A model generated the notes under the pieces. That model was not told the DNA's origin. It searched no databases and saw only the letters and a list, made by a program, of their open reading frames with translations. Both the position numbers and the translations under genes were made by a program. From positions 1 through 46,108 of the forward strand of contig NZ_LDIG01000166.1 in assembly GCF_015845845.1 (NCBI RefSeq): a stretch of DNA of 46,108 nucleotides. The letters run 5' to 3'. Source of the stretch: Paenibacillus dendritiformis (GTDB lineage Bacteria; Bacillota; Bacilli; Paenibacillales; Paenibacillaceae). Below are positions 26,118 through 35,299 of the stretch, piece after piece; position 1 is the stretch's first letter, and every line of letters starts with the position of its first letter.

Positions 26118-28700
26118 CTACAATCGCGGATCGATATCCTTCTCACCAGCCACTTCGAACAACAGATTGGCTGCCACGTCTTGGTACTCCTCATTTCCCG
26201 GAGTAATCTCTTCCCGCTTCACCGCCAGCATCTGCTGGCCCAGCCGGTATTCATTGATGGATGCGCGCAGCTTCGGAGTAATATTTTTCTGCTTGATCAG
26301 CTTGTCGTACTTGTGCGGGAAGCGATAATCATATCCGTAAATAAGGGATAAATAATCGGCATTCCTCACCTTCATATAAGGCACCGCGTGGTCAACGATA
26401 TGCTCGGGCTTGATCACGCCCCCTTCCATACGCTGCTCTATCGTCAGCTTGGAGAAGAACCGTTTGGCCTGCTCGCAGCACTCCGGGTCCGTAAGATCCA
26501 AGACCAGGCATTCATCGTCGGATACGAACCGGTACATGTCGGATGTGCTCTCCTCTGGAATTCGCTCTTCCCCCGACTCATATATCTCCTTGAGCAGGGC
26601 AAATGGCTTGTACTCCAGCTTGCTGTCCCCCGCATACAGCTCGAGCTGTGTCTTATACGTCTCATAGGCCTGCTCATGCTCATGCAGCGGCATATGTGTC
26701 TTGAGCAGATCGTGCATATACTTATAGCTGTGGTAGAGATGACTGCCATATTTCTCACTCAGGGCGGATTTCGCCATATGACACTGATCCTGCTCAAATC
26801 CGCTCCGTTGATAGTCTGCGGCAAGAGCTCCCCATGCCTGCTCAAATCCGTTCTGCTTCAGGAACGCAAGCTCGCTCTCCAAGGCCGACGCAATCGGCTT
26901 GAACTGCCGTTCAATCAACCCGTCCCCCAACGCTTTCCAAGGAAGGAGCTCCCCGTCCAGCAGAAGCATCGCAATCCCGTTGTCTTCCATATACCCCGCG
27001 AATTTCTGCAGCAGTTGTTCGTAAATCTCCGTCAGATCAACCTGTTTCACCCGATATCCGTTCCGGCTGACGGCGAAGCACTGCTCGATGTCCCGGTGAA
27101 GATAAATATTGCATCGCGAGCCCATATATTTCGGCTGAAGGACGACCTTATTGACCCGCTGCGCCGCGAAATAATCGAGTCCCCGCTTCAACGATTCCAA
27201 TTCATGAGACGTCTTATCTTTGTCGGCGGGCGACATCGTTCCCGATATGAAATTAATTTTGTGGCGCGAGCAGTAGTGCAGTCTCCGCACTTCTTCATCA
27301 TCCAGATCGTGAACCGAGACTTTGCGCTGCACGGCAAATAACGTTTGCAGTTCCTCCGGAATAACGGCTTGCTTGGATGGCTGCGATTTGAAAAACGGCT
27401 TGCACGAGATGCTTACCGCCGTCAGTCTGTTCCCGTGCACGCTGCCGGTATCGAGATGAATTTTGTTTTTGATGCGGAAAGCCGTCTTGGCGGCGATATG
27501 ACCGAATAGATGGTAGGGCTGGTTGCTGACCGCTTCTTCGGCCAGGAAGTTCAACTGCTCCTCCAGCGGCGCCCTCCGATCGATGCGGAAGTTCCGTTGA
27601 TGACGAACCGCCTTCTCATCCAGCTTGCCGATATATTTGTTCTTGCAGGGCGCGTGGGTGACATAGAACGAAGGCCTATTCGATCCCCGATATTGATAAA
27701 AGGGCTTTGATAACCGCACTAGATGGCGGAATCGGTCCAGCAGCTCCGGATCGCCCACCAGCACTTGAATCGAGTCGAAATACGTGCGCACCATCTCTTG
27801 ATCCGCACCGCTAATTTCCCCTTGTATATATTTGTATACAAAGTTCTCGTGATTGCCCAAGACGAACCGGAAATGCTCCTGATTACGATACAGGAACTCA
27901 ATCGTCTCCTTCGTTGCCTTGCCTTTATCAATCCAATCTCCCACCAGGATGATGGCCGTATCTCTCACTTGATCCGTAGCGACAAGCTTGCCGGCTTCGA
28001 TCCGATAGCCATAGCTTCGCAGCAGAGCTTGCAGATCTTCAATACATTCGTGCACGTCCCCGACGACGATATAATTCTTCTCCGGAGGCAAAAAGGTAGC
28101 CGCATAATCTGCATAATTTTCAACGACTACGCGATAATCTGTAATCACGCTCCCATTTTCCATCGAATAAAAATCTTTGCCCTGCACGCGATGCACCCGG
28201 TCATAGCCTTCACGCGCCAAGGAACCGAGAACCTCCTTCTTCAATCGGTTCATATGAGTCGTGATCAACCGCTTCGAGCGTTCGGAGGCATAATAGTCCT
28301 CGCGCTTGCGATAATCGAACAGGATGACCTCGACGTTATAGTGATTCTGCTGGGCTATCTCCCTGACCTTCGCGCGGAAGTCCTCCGCAAGCCCGGTCGT
28401 ATCCAGGATGACGAACTCGGCATGAACCGGAAAAGAGGTCACCATGTTCAGCTTCTCATACAGCAAGTGAAAGGCCTGCGAGCTTGCTTCCAGCATGGCC
28501 TGATCATATTTATCGTAGTCATGCCCCAGGATTTCCTGGCGAATCCCATCCGAAGACAGATATTGAACATTCACCGGAACAGGGGCTTCTGCATTTCCTT
28601 TTAATTGCGGGATCAGCACCTCTTGGGCAAATGTCGTCTTGCCGCATTCTGTGGGCCCGATCAACAGATAGATGGTATGAACGTTAGTTACTATCTCCAT
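26118..28700 (-). CDS. pnkp: Polynucleotide kinase-phosphatase with ligase domain (Pnkp), RNA repair
   Basis: An 860-aa three-domain RNA repair protein. The 5'-kinase (1-170) has P-loop GPTECGKTT (15-23). The calcineurin-like 2',3'-phosphatase (about 205-430) has GDVHE (214-218), GDWIDKG (254-260), GNHE (282-285) and a later GH at 400-401. The C-terminal adenylyltransferase/ligase (about 460-860) has PKYMGSR with the likely nucleophile Lys524, matching the motif of bacterial Pnkp ligases. Length and order match Clostridium Pnkp. It overlaps hen1 by 17 bases. Known Pnkp ligases need Hen1 to seal. It would mend RNAs cut by ribotoxins. The P-loop TEC in place of the usual SGS is a small departure. 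Confidence 0.92.
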   Translation of the reverse strand: MEIVTNVHTIYLLIGPTECGKTTFAQEVLIPQLKGNAEAPVPVNVQYLSSDGIRQEILGHDYDKYDQAMLEASSQAFHLLYEKLNMVTSFPVHAEFVILDTTGLAEDFRAKVREIAQQNHYNVEVILFDYRKREDYYASERSKRLITTHMNRLKKEVLGSLAREGYDRVHRVQGKDFYSMENGSVITDYRVVVENYADYAATFLPPEKNYIVVGDVHECIEDLQALLRSYGYRIEAGKLVATDQVRDTAIILVGDWIDKGKATKETIEFLYRNQEHFRFVLGNHENFVYKYIQGEISGADQEMVRTYFDSIQVLVGDPELLDRFRHLVRLSKPFYQYRGSNRPSFYVTHAPCKNKYIGKLDEKAVRHQRNFRIDRRAPLEEQLNFLAEEAVSNQPYHLFGHIAAKTAFRIKNKIHLDTGSVHGNRLTAVSISCKPFFKSQPSKQAVIPEELQTLFAVQRKVSVHDLDDEEVRRLHYCSRHKINFISGTMSPADKDKTSHELESLKRGLDYFAAQRVNKVVLQPKYMGSRCNIYLHRDIEQCFAVSRNGYRVKQVDLTEIYEQLLQKFAGYMEDNGIAMLLLDGELLPWKALGDGLIERQFKPIASALESELAFLKQNGFEQAWGALAADYQRSGFEQDQCHMAKSALSEKYGSHLYHSYKYMHDLLKTHMPLHEHEQAYETYKTQLELYAGDSKLEYKPFALLKEIYESGEERIPEESTSDMYRFVSDDECLVLDLTDPECCEQAKRFFSKLTIEQRMEGGVIKPEHIVDHAVPYMKVRNADYLSLIYGYDYRFPHKYDKLIKQKNITPKLRASINEYRLGQQMLAVKREEITPGNEEYQDVAANLLFEVAGEKDIDPRL

Positions 28701-29967
28701 GTGAATCCCCCCTCTTCCTTACAATCACGCCTTGTGTGGTCGCTATATCGTTCACCCGATCACCAATCTCTACAAACTCATATTGCAGCGCATAAGGCGA
28801 CACGGCTTCCGCAAACCACGCTTCGAACGCCTGCTGTCCCATTTCCCATCGATGATCAAAATGCCTATATTCCGTAAGTTCATAGTACGTATTAAAATCC
28901 GCGTTCGGCGTGGTCACGATAAAATAATCAAAGTCAATATGCGTACAAATATCCCGGATCAGCTGTGCCCCTTCCTCTTTGCTCATATGCTCGATCACTT
29001 CCGTCAAAATAACGTCGACTTGTTCCCCATTGTACGATTCCATGAACTGAGCGATGGAAGAATAGGTCACGAGATTATCCAGTTCTCTGGCATCGGCCTT
29101 CCGCTGCACGACAGTCAGCAGCTCCTCATTAATGTCCACGGCATAATAATGGCCTTCCACCTTTGCCGCATACGGCAGCGCGTAGAACCCTTCTCCGCAT
29201 CCGACATCGAGTATGGATTTATTGAAGGGCAACCGGCTTCCGATAAAGCTTCTTCGCTGCATAGCCGTTCCGCCATAATGGAACTGAATCGAATACCGGC
29301 TCGTTTGCTCCAGCTCCGCTTTATATTTGCGAAAATGATCTTTACCCGATAACATGATGCGGACGAATAAGCTGCGAATATAATAGGGCGCATCGATGAT
29401 GTTCAAGCTTTTGATATATTTCTGAAGGATGCTCTCCGAAATCTCGAGATTTTCATTGCCGAACATCGCCAAAAACAAGCAAAGCACGCTTACGACATGC
29501 AGCAGCTCGTACAAGCTCTTTTCCGTTGTGACCTTCAAGGCATAGCTTTTGGCGGCCCGGTGCTCCAGCTCGAAGGAGTAATCAGGCAAATGCTTTTGGA
29601 AAAACTCGATATACCGCACTCTCTCAATATGGATCATGTGGATATAGAACATATGCTGATAACCCGCGATGTCGCGTTCTCCTTGTTCCTTCAACGGAGC
29701 CGAGAAGAATTCATTGATCGCGTTGAGCGGAAATAAGGGCGTATTATAACGGGATACATTCAAGTATTCGAATACTTCCTGCTTATGCTGCTTATATGAG
29801 ATTTCATTGTCTGCATCTTTAAAATAGACGTTATATGTCAACTCATCCGTATACCACCCGTATGCCATTCCTTTGCGGATTGCCCTCAATATCATTCCAT
29901 TATGCGGATTTTTCCGAATGAGGAACGAAAATTGCGGGTTCGTAGAGGTCAATTGTACGATAGCCAT
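28684..29967 (-). CDS. hen1: Hen1-type 3'-terminal RNA ribose 2'-O-methyltransferase
   Basis: A 427-aa protein. Residues 1-230 correspond to the N-terminal region which, in bacterial Hen1, activates the Pnkp ligase; here it is clearly diverged (SFLIRKNPHNGMILRAIRKG). Residues 235-420 are the methyltransferase: SAM motif DVGCGEG (254-260), metal-binding EVIEH (323-327) and HFDHRWE (369-375). It methylates the ribose 2'-OH at the break before sealing, making the repaired RNA resistant to recutting. ATG at 29967 has AAGGAG about 12 bases upstream. First gene of a two-gene operon with pnkp. The 229 bases before it, to the divergent transporter gene, show no clear promoter. Confidence 0.92.
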   Translation of the reverse strand: MAIVQLTSTNPQFSFLIRKNPHNGMILRAIRKGMAYGWYTDELTYNVYFKDADNEISYKQHKQEVFEYLNVSRYNTPLFPLNAINEFFSAPLKEQGERDIAGYQHMFYIHMIHIERVRYIEFFQKHLPDYSFELEHRAAKSYALKVTTEKSLYELLHVVSVLCLFLAMFGNENLEISESILQKYIKSLNIIDAPYYIRSLFVRIMLSGKDHFRKYKAELEQTSRYSIQFHYGGTAMQRRSFIGSRLPFNKSILDVGCGEGFYALPYAAKVEGHYYAVDINEELLTVVQRKADARELDNLVTYSSIAQFMESYNGEQVDVILTEVIEHMSKEEGAQLIRDICTHIDFDYFIVTTPNADFNTYYELTEYRHFDHRWEMGQQAFEAWFAEAVSPYALQYEFVEIGDRVNDIATTQGVIVRKRGDSHGDSN

Positions 29968-30196
29968 CAGTCCCGTTGTCTCCTTCCCTGTCTCATTGCC
30001 TCTATATCATCCTTTATTTTGGTTGCGTCGAACATGGCGGAAGTATTACGACGGAAATTATTTCATACTTGAAAGCAGGATATTCGGGAACAGCATTTAA
30101 GGTTGTCGTTAGGTTATCTTCATACCCGGGAAAGGTGCGTGGCTTAAGGTGAAAGGGTAGCAAAAAGATTAGAACGAAAGATCGGAGTGATGATCG

Positions 30197-31114
30197 ATGA
30201 ATGCTCAACCTATCGTTGCTACCCACCACTTGTCGAAAGTCTATAACAACGTATGCAGGGTGAACAAGATCAATTTGGCGGTTCCGGAAGGAGAAATTTA
30301 TGGCTTTCTCGGTCCGAATGGAGCTGGCAAATCGACGACGCTGAAGATGCTGCTAGGTCTTGTCAAACCTACAGAGGGCCAGGTCACCCTATTCGGCAAG
30401 GATTTCCGCAAACATCGGCGTTCCATTCTGAACCAAATCGGTTCCCTAATTGAGTCTCCCTCCTATTATGGACATTTGACCGGACTGGAAAATATGCGGG
30501 TCATGCAAAAGCTGCGCGGGGTGCCGAATCACAACATAGAAGAAGCGCTCCGCATCGTTCGTCTGGAAAATCAAAAAAATAAAAAAGTAGAGCATTATTC
30601 TCTTGGCATGAAGCAGCGGCTTGGTATCGCCATGGCGCTCATCTCCTTCCCCAAGCTGCTCATACTGGATGAACCGACGAATGGACTCGATCCGGCCGGC
30701 ATTGGTGAGGTGCGCGAATTGATAAAGTCTTTGCCCGCTCGTTATGGAATGACCGTTCTCCTCTCCAGTCATCTGCTCTCCGAGATTGAGCAGATCGCTA
30801 CTTCGGTCGGCATTATTAACGATGGCGAGCTGATTTTTCAAGGAACCATGGATGCGCTCTGGGCCCGCAATATACCTGTTATTTCGCTCAGAACGAGCGA
30901 TGATGGCGCCGCCGCCGCATTGCTGCATCAACGCGGCTTCATGCCCGCCTCCAATAACGGGCGCCTCCAGTTCGAAAATATATCTGATCGGCAGGTAGCG
31001 AAGCTGAATAAAGATCTCGTCATAGCGGGGATCGATGTTTTTCGCATCGAGGATCACTCCAAAACATTGGAGGATATATTCCTGGAGCTTACGGGGAAGG
31101 AGCGGAGCTTATGA
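30197..31114 (+). CDS. lanF: Lantibiotic self-protection ABC transporter ATPase (LanF)
   Basis: A 305-aa ATPase of the LanF/BcrA group. Walker A is GPNGAGKSTT, the signature is YSLGMKQRLGIAMAL and Walker B is LLILDEPTNGLD. In place of the Q-loop Gln there is Glu, in GSLIESPSYYGHLTG; this E-loop marks LanF-type lantibiotic immunity ATPases and separates them from ordinary exporters. ATG at 30197 follows GGAG. It overlaps the next gene by 4 bases. With the two permeases it should expel the lanthipeptide from the membrane of the producer. Confidence 0.88.
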   Translation: MNAQPIVATHHLSKVYNNVCRVNKINLAVPEGEIYGFLGPNGAGKSTTLKMLLGLVKPTEGQVTLFGKDFRKHRRSILNQIGSLIESPSYYGHLTGLENMRVMQKLRGVPNHNIEEALRIVRLENQKNKKVEHYSLGMKQRLGIAMALISFPKLLILDEPTNGLDPAGIGEVRELIKSLPARYGMTVLLSSHLLSEIEQIATSVGIINDGELIFQGTMDALWARNIPVISLRTSDDGAAAALLHQRGFMPASNNGRLQFENISDRQVAKLNKDLVIAGIDVFRIEDHSKTLEDIFLELTGKERSL

Positions 31115-31860
31115 TCAAAGCACTGGCCCTGGAATATTTCAAGCTCCGCCGCAAGCGGATCATTATTATGGCGGCTTTATTTCTCTGTGTCGAAATGCTG
31201 TGGGCACTAGTGTCTGTGACGATGTCGATGGCCCGCAATCCGGACACCGCAGACTGGAAAACCGTAATCGCAACAACCGCCTCCATGAACGGGTTATTCC
31301 TGCCGCTCATTTCCGCTATCATCGTATCCCGCTTGTGCGATATGGAGCATAAGGGAAATACATGGAAAATGATTATAACCGCACGCATGAGTCTGGGCCA
31401 AATCTATGCGGCCAAATATATATGTGCCCTGTCACTCCTGCTCTTGTATATTGTCCTGCAAGCCGGTATCATCTCTGGATTCGGCATCATGTATGGCTTC
31501 AAGTCTCTTCCTCTGCTGCTTCTGCTGCAGTATATCGGAGGGGCGCTTCTGACAAGCATGGCGATTATTGCCTTGCAGCAATGGATTTCCCTGGCCGTGA
31601 CCAATCAATCTTTTGCCCTCTCCCTGGGAATGATAGGCGGCTTTATTGGGATGACGGCAGATCTGTTCCCTGCAATGGTGCGGCGGGTATTCATCTGGTC
31701 CTATTACTCGGGGCTGTCTCCCGTTACCTATCTGTATACGGAGCAATCCGCCATATTCATTGTACAGCCGCCAAGCTTCGGATTGCGGTTGGCTGTGCTG
31801 TTGATGGGGATCGTGTTCTATGCTGCAGGCTGCATCCACGTCTCCCGTCAGGAAGTATAG
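31111..31860 (+). CDS. lanE: Lantibiotic self-protection ABC permease (LanE)
   Basis: A 249-aa membrane protein with about six hydrophobic segments, starting with the typical IKALALEYFKLRRKRIIIM. It belongs to the LanE/MutE-type permeases by size, N-terminal LEYFKLRR pattern and partner genes. ATG overlaps the lanF stop (ATGA), and its stop TAG lies within the ribosome site of the following permease gene. Motif content is low, so the exact subfamily rests on context. Confidence 0.8.
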   Translation: MIKALALEYFKLRRKRIIIMAALFLCVEMLWALVSVTMSMARNPDTADWKTVIATTASMNGLFLPLISAIIVSRLCDMEHKGNTWKMIITARMSLGQIYAAKYICALSLLLLYIVLQAGIISGFGIMYGFKSLPLLLLLQYIGGALLTSMAIIALQQWISLAVTNQSFALSLGMIGGFIGMTADLFPAMVRRVFIWSYYSGLSPVTYLYTEQSAIFIVQPPSFGLRLAVLLMGIVFYAAGCIHVSRQEV

Positions 31861-31872
31861 GAGGTGATATCT

Positions 31873-32598
31873 GTGTTAAGAAGCATTTCCGCTGAATGTC
31901 TGAAACTGCGTCATTCTCGGTTAGGATTGATCCTGATGGCTCTTCCTGCCCTTAGCCTTCTCATCGGCTGTACCAATTTTTATTTCAATCAAAGCGTTTT
32001 GCAATATGGATGGCACAGCTTGTGGACACAAGTCGCTCTATTTTATGGGGAATTCTTTCTTCCCGTACTAATTGCCATTTGCTGTGCTTACGTGTGCCGG
32101 CTGGAACATATGAACCGGAACTGGAATGCCGTATTAACGGCTCCCGTAGCGATAACCAGCGTCATTGTTGCCAAGCTGGTCGTCGTCGGACTGCTCATTT
32201 TCATGGTACAGCTTTTCTTTCTTGCCTTATTTTTTGGCGCGGGTCACCTTCTAGGCATCTCTTCGGCCTTCCCGGCAGAGACATGGGGCTGGATATTCCG
32301 GGGATGGGTTGCCTCCTTATCGATAGCGGCCATCCAGCTTGGATTATCGCTGCGCATTCACAGCTTTGCCGCACCCATCGGCATCTGTCTATGCGCCGTC
32401 TTCCTAGGCTTGGGCTTGTACGTAGCGAAGCTCGGCATGTTCTTCCCTTATTCACTGCTCACGATCGGCATGGGCGCGCTGAGCCAGGAAGGATTAAGAG
32501 GAGCAGAGCATCTTCAATTTTATGTTATGAGCATTCTGTATATTTTGTTGTTCGTCTTACTTGCCATTCGCAGGGTGTACAGAAACGATGTCGCCTAA
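31873..32598 (+). CDS. lanG: Lantibiotic self-protection ABC permease (LanG)
   Basis: A 241-aa membrane protein with six hydrophobic segments, the second permease of the set. I place the start at GTG 31873 because AGGAGGTGA ends eight bases upstream; a GTG at 31864 lies inside that ribosome site. It begins VLRSISAECLKLRHSRLG, the N-terminal pattern of LanG/MutG-type permeases. It lies 12 bases after lanE, completing a LanFEG set that probably gives self-immunity to the lanthipeptide encoded on the opposite strand at 38654-38836. Confidence 0.8.
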   Translation: MLRSISAECLKLRHSRLGLILMALPALSLLIGCTNFYFNQSVLQYGWHSLWTQVALFYGEFFLPVLIAICCAYVCRLEHMNRNWNAVLTAPVAITSVIVAKLVVVGLLIFMVQLFFLALFFGAGHLLGISSAFPAETWGWIFRGWVASLSIAAIQLGLSLRIHSFAAPIGICLCAVFLGLGLYVAKLGMFFPYSLLTIGMGALSQEGLRGAEHLQFYVMSILYILLFVLLAIRRVYRNDVA

Positions 32599-32628
32599 AC
32601 CTGATAAGCGAAGAGGAGGTGTTTCACG

Positions 32629-32982
32629 ATGAGGAAAGCGTTGCTCGTGGTCGGACTGTTTATCGTTGCGGTTATTGCATTTGGCTTCTTCCTCTTTACG
32701 CCGGAACGGCTGACGCCGGAGAATCCAGAAGGAAAGACGCCGTATTATACGCAAGTTAACAATAAAGAAGCCTTCAAAAACAGTGAAGGCCGGTATGAAT
32801 ACAACCTTCCTGCTTATAGCACTCGGGGAGAGGAGAAGGTATTGAACTTCACTTCCAGCAAGTCTTTGCGGGAAGGCGCATATCTGGAACTGTATACGAC
32901 GACATTCCGTGGGGTCACGTATTGGCAGGAGATTCCGTACGATGATCTGCCCGAGCGTGTAAAGAAACGGTACCAGCCGTAG
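32629..32982 (+). CDS. YxeA-like secreted or membrane-anchored small protein
   Basis: A 117-aa protein with an N-terminal hydrophobic segment (LLVVGLFIVAVIAFGFFLF) and a short outer domain (GKTPYYTQVN, EYNLPAYSTRGEEKVLNFT, YWQEIPYDDLP), the YxeA family (DUF1093). The function is not established; members often sit beside antimicrobial peptide transporters. ATG at 32629 follows GAGGAGGTG. It is 30 bases after lanG and is the last gene of the plus-strand unit, so it may assist in immunity. Confidence 0.78.
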   Translation: MRKALLVVGLFIVAVIAFGFFLFTPERLTPENPEGKTPYYTQVNNKEAFKNSEGRYEYNLPAYSTRGEEKVLNFTSSKSLREGAYLELYTTTFRGVTYWQEIPYDDLPERVKKRYQP

Positions 32983-32999
32983 TATTATCAAACAAAGCA

Positions 33000-33041
33000 G
33001 GGCTGTCCGCTTGTCATCCTTGATGACTTCCGGGACAGCCC
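33000..33041. terminator. Hairpin between convergent immunity and export genes
   Basis: GGGCTGTCC (33000-33008) pairs with GGACAGCCC (33033-33041), and inside it GTCATC pairs with GATGAC around CTT. It lies between the convergent YxeA-like gene and lanT, so it can serve both. The T run is poor on both sides, so efficiency is uncertain. Confidence 0.6.
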
Positions 33042-33085
33042 ATTGCACTTCCTCCTGCACTTCTGCCGCTGCCAGAACGTGACGG

Positions 33086-35299
33086 CTATACACGTTGATG
33101 CGTCCGATGATCGGCAAGCTGAGAGGCAACAAGTTGGCGATAATGATGACAGCGGCTCATTAATTCCTCATGGGAGCCTGCATCCACGATCATCCCCTCA
33201 TCCAGAACATAGATGATATCCGATGCAATGATCGTACTCAGCCGGTGCGCTATAATAATCTGCGTACAATTCAAGCTCCGCAAGTTGTCTCCAATCCTTG
33301 TCTCCGTGACCGTATCCAGCGCGCTGGTGGCCTCATCGAGAAGCAGGATATTCGGCCTATTCACCAATGCCCGGGCCAGGGCCATGCGCTGCTTCTGGCC
33401 GCCAGACAGATTCGTGCCGGATTCCGAGATAATGGTATTGTATTTCATCGGCATCTTCTCGATATCGACCGCAATCTCTGCCATATGGGCTGCCCACTGT
33501 ACATCCTCTATCGTTGCCGCAGGAGCATGCATCGTAATATTATCGTAGATCGTACGATTAAATACGAAATTATCTTGCAGCACAATCCCAATTTTTTGCC
33601 GTAATGATTTCCTATCCAGTTCTGTGATCTTCCAGCCGTCAAAATAGATTGCCCCCGTCGTCGGCATATACAATCCAACCAATAGATTGGCGAGCGTGCT
33701 TTTGCCTGATCCAGACTTCCCGACCAGAGCTACTCTTTGACCTGCCTCTATATCAACATCAATATGCTGCAGCGCATAGCCGCTGTAATCGGTATATTGA
33801 AAACTAACCCCTTCAATTCGAATATTCCCTTGCAATTTGGCTATCTGCCTTTGGGGCTTCGCATGATCCGGGGTATCTGCCTTCTCATGCATCACATCGT
33901 AGATCCGATCCAGCAACGTATCCGCCATAACGAAATCATTCAGCATAAGCGCCAAGGAATTGAGAGGCCCGATAAAGGACATCGCCAAGGATTGAAAGGC
34001 GAATAGCATGCCTATTGTAATGCTGTTATGAATGACGAGATAAATTCCGGTAGCCAGCACCAGCAGCGGTGTCAATAGATTGAACGCATGATTCATCGTG
34101 TTGATCTTCGCTTGGTAGAACGACTTCTCCTTTACCGCCTTCAACTGCAAGCCGAACAGTTGCTTCCACTTGGCCCCAATCGTATCCTCAATACTGAGCG
34201 ATTTGATCGTGGACATGCCCTCCAATGCTTCTGTCATAAAAGATCCGGCCATGCTCTGCGAAACGACTTGGGTCTGTGTTAGCTTTTTGAACTTGCTCCG
34301 GGTCCCGAGAAAGACGCATATTTGCATTGTTCCCATCATAAGCAAGCCTGCAGCGACCAACTTCGACTGAATGAAAATATAAGAAAAAGTGACCACCACC
34401 AGCAGCAAATGAATGACGGTAGAGATGAATTTCTGCGACATCAGTTCTCGTATCGTCACATTGCTGTTGAGCCGGAGAATCAAGTCCCCGCGCGAGCGCA
34501 CTTCAAAAAATTTGTACGGCAAGCGCAGCAGATGGTTAACAAACCTGTTCGTTAATTGGGAATCGAGCAGTTCTTGCAGTTTCACGATGCATATCTCTTT
34601 GAAGTAGCCAAAAGAAAGCTGCAATACCGTGAGCAAGAGCATTCCCGCAATAATGACGGTAACGAATGAATACTGTCCAGACTCCAGGGCGGCGTCCACG
34701 CTCATTTGCATGAATACAGGCACAGCCACCGCCACAAGCTGCAAGACAAGCGCCAACGCTACAGCCAGTAGGAAGAACCTTTTATTATTGTTAATAATCT
34801 TTGTGAAAAACTCCAGCTTGTTGTATTTCTTTTCTTTCCCTGGATGAAATTCTTCCCCCGGACCAGCAAACAGAAACACTCCAGAGTATTTATCGGAGAA
34901 CTCTTCCTTGGAGAGCACCTGCCTTCCTAGGCTTGGATCGATGATCGTGTACATCTTGCGTCTGGATATTTGCTCCAAGATGACAAAATGCTTATGTTCC
35001 CAGAATAAAATAATAGGCAGAAAGCCATTGTCCAATTGATCGGCATTCGCCTTCTTCGCCATACAGGTTAACTGGTACGTCTCTGCTACTTCCTTCATCT
35101 TCAGCATGGAACTGCCATCTCTTCCATTTCCAATGGCGGTAAACCGTTCCTTCAGCTTCGAAAAATCAGCTTCGTATCCATAATAAGCCAATATCATGTG
35201 CAAACAGCTTGGGCCGCAATCATATTGATTCATCTGTAAGCGGACAGGCACTTTCTTCCGGGGCTTGAGCCGCGCCAGCCACGACGTACGTTCAGGCAT
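33086..35299 (-). CDS. lanT: Lanthipeptide exporter with C39 leader peptidase (LanT)
   Basis: A 737-aa exporter-protease. The N-terminal C39 peptidase has the catalytic Cys in MNQYDCGPSCLHMIL (Cys28), His in KHFVILEQ and Asp in IIDPSLG. Six membrane segments follow, then the ATPase: Walker A GKSGSGKSTL, signature [15 protein letters not shown], Walker [13 protein letters not shown]. It removes the leader after a GA/GG site and exports the peptide. The frame is open further upstream, inside lanM, but ATG 35299 gives a normal C39 N-terminus; it overlaps the lanM stop by 8 bases, with GGAG upstream, which implies coupling. Confidence 0.92.
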   Translation of the reverse strand: MPERTSWLARLKPRKKVPVRLQMNQYDCGPSCLHMILAYYGYEADFSKLKERFTAIGNGRDGSSMLKMKEVAETYQLTCMAKKANADQLDNGFLPIILFWEHKHFVILEQISRRKMYTIIDPSLGRQVLSKEEFSDKYSGVFLFAGPGEEFHPGKEKKYNKLEFFTKIINNNKRFFLLAVALALVLQLVAVAVPVFMQMSVDAALESGQYSFVTVIIAGMLLLTVLQLSFGYFKEICIVKLQELLDSQLTNRFVNHLLRLPYKFFEVRSRGDLILRLNSNVTIRELMSQKFISTVIHLLLVVVTFSYIFIQSKLVAAGLLMMGTMQICVFLGTRSKFKKLTQTQVVSQSMAGSFMTEALEGMSTIKSLSIEDTIGAKWKQLFGLQLKAVKEKSFYQAKINTMNHAFNLLTPLLVLATGIYLVIHNSITIGMLFAFQSLAMSFIGPLNSLALMLNDFVMADTLLDRIYDVMHEKADTPDHAKPQRQIAKLQGNIRIEGVSFQYTDYSGYALQHIDVDIEAGQRVALVGKSGSGKSTLANLLVGLYMPTTGAIYFDGWKITELDRKSLRQKIGIVLQDNFVFNRTIYDNITMHAPAATIEDVQWAAHMAEIAVDIEKMPMKYNTIISESGTNLSGGQKQRMALARALVNRPNILLLDEATSALDTVTETRIGDNLRSLNCTQIIIAHRLSTIIASDIIYVLDEGMIVDAGSHEELMSRCHHYRQLVASQLADHRTHQRV

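Noticed and set aside
26388..27341. 317-aa plus-strand frame antisense to pnkp
   Set aside because: Shadow of the Pnkp ligase domain; no family resemblance.
27723..28604. 293-aa plus-strand frame antisense to pnkp
   Set aside because: Shadow of the kinase and phosphatase domains; composition is that of an antisense frame.
31864..31872. GTG at 31864 as the LanG start
   Set aside because: It lies within the ribosome site AGGAGGTGA; GTG 31873 is at the right spacing.
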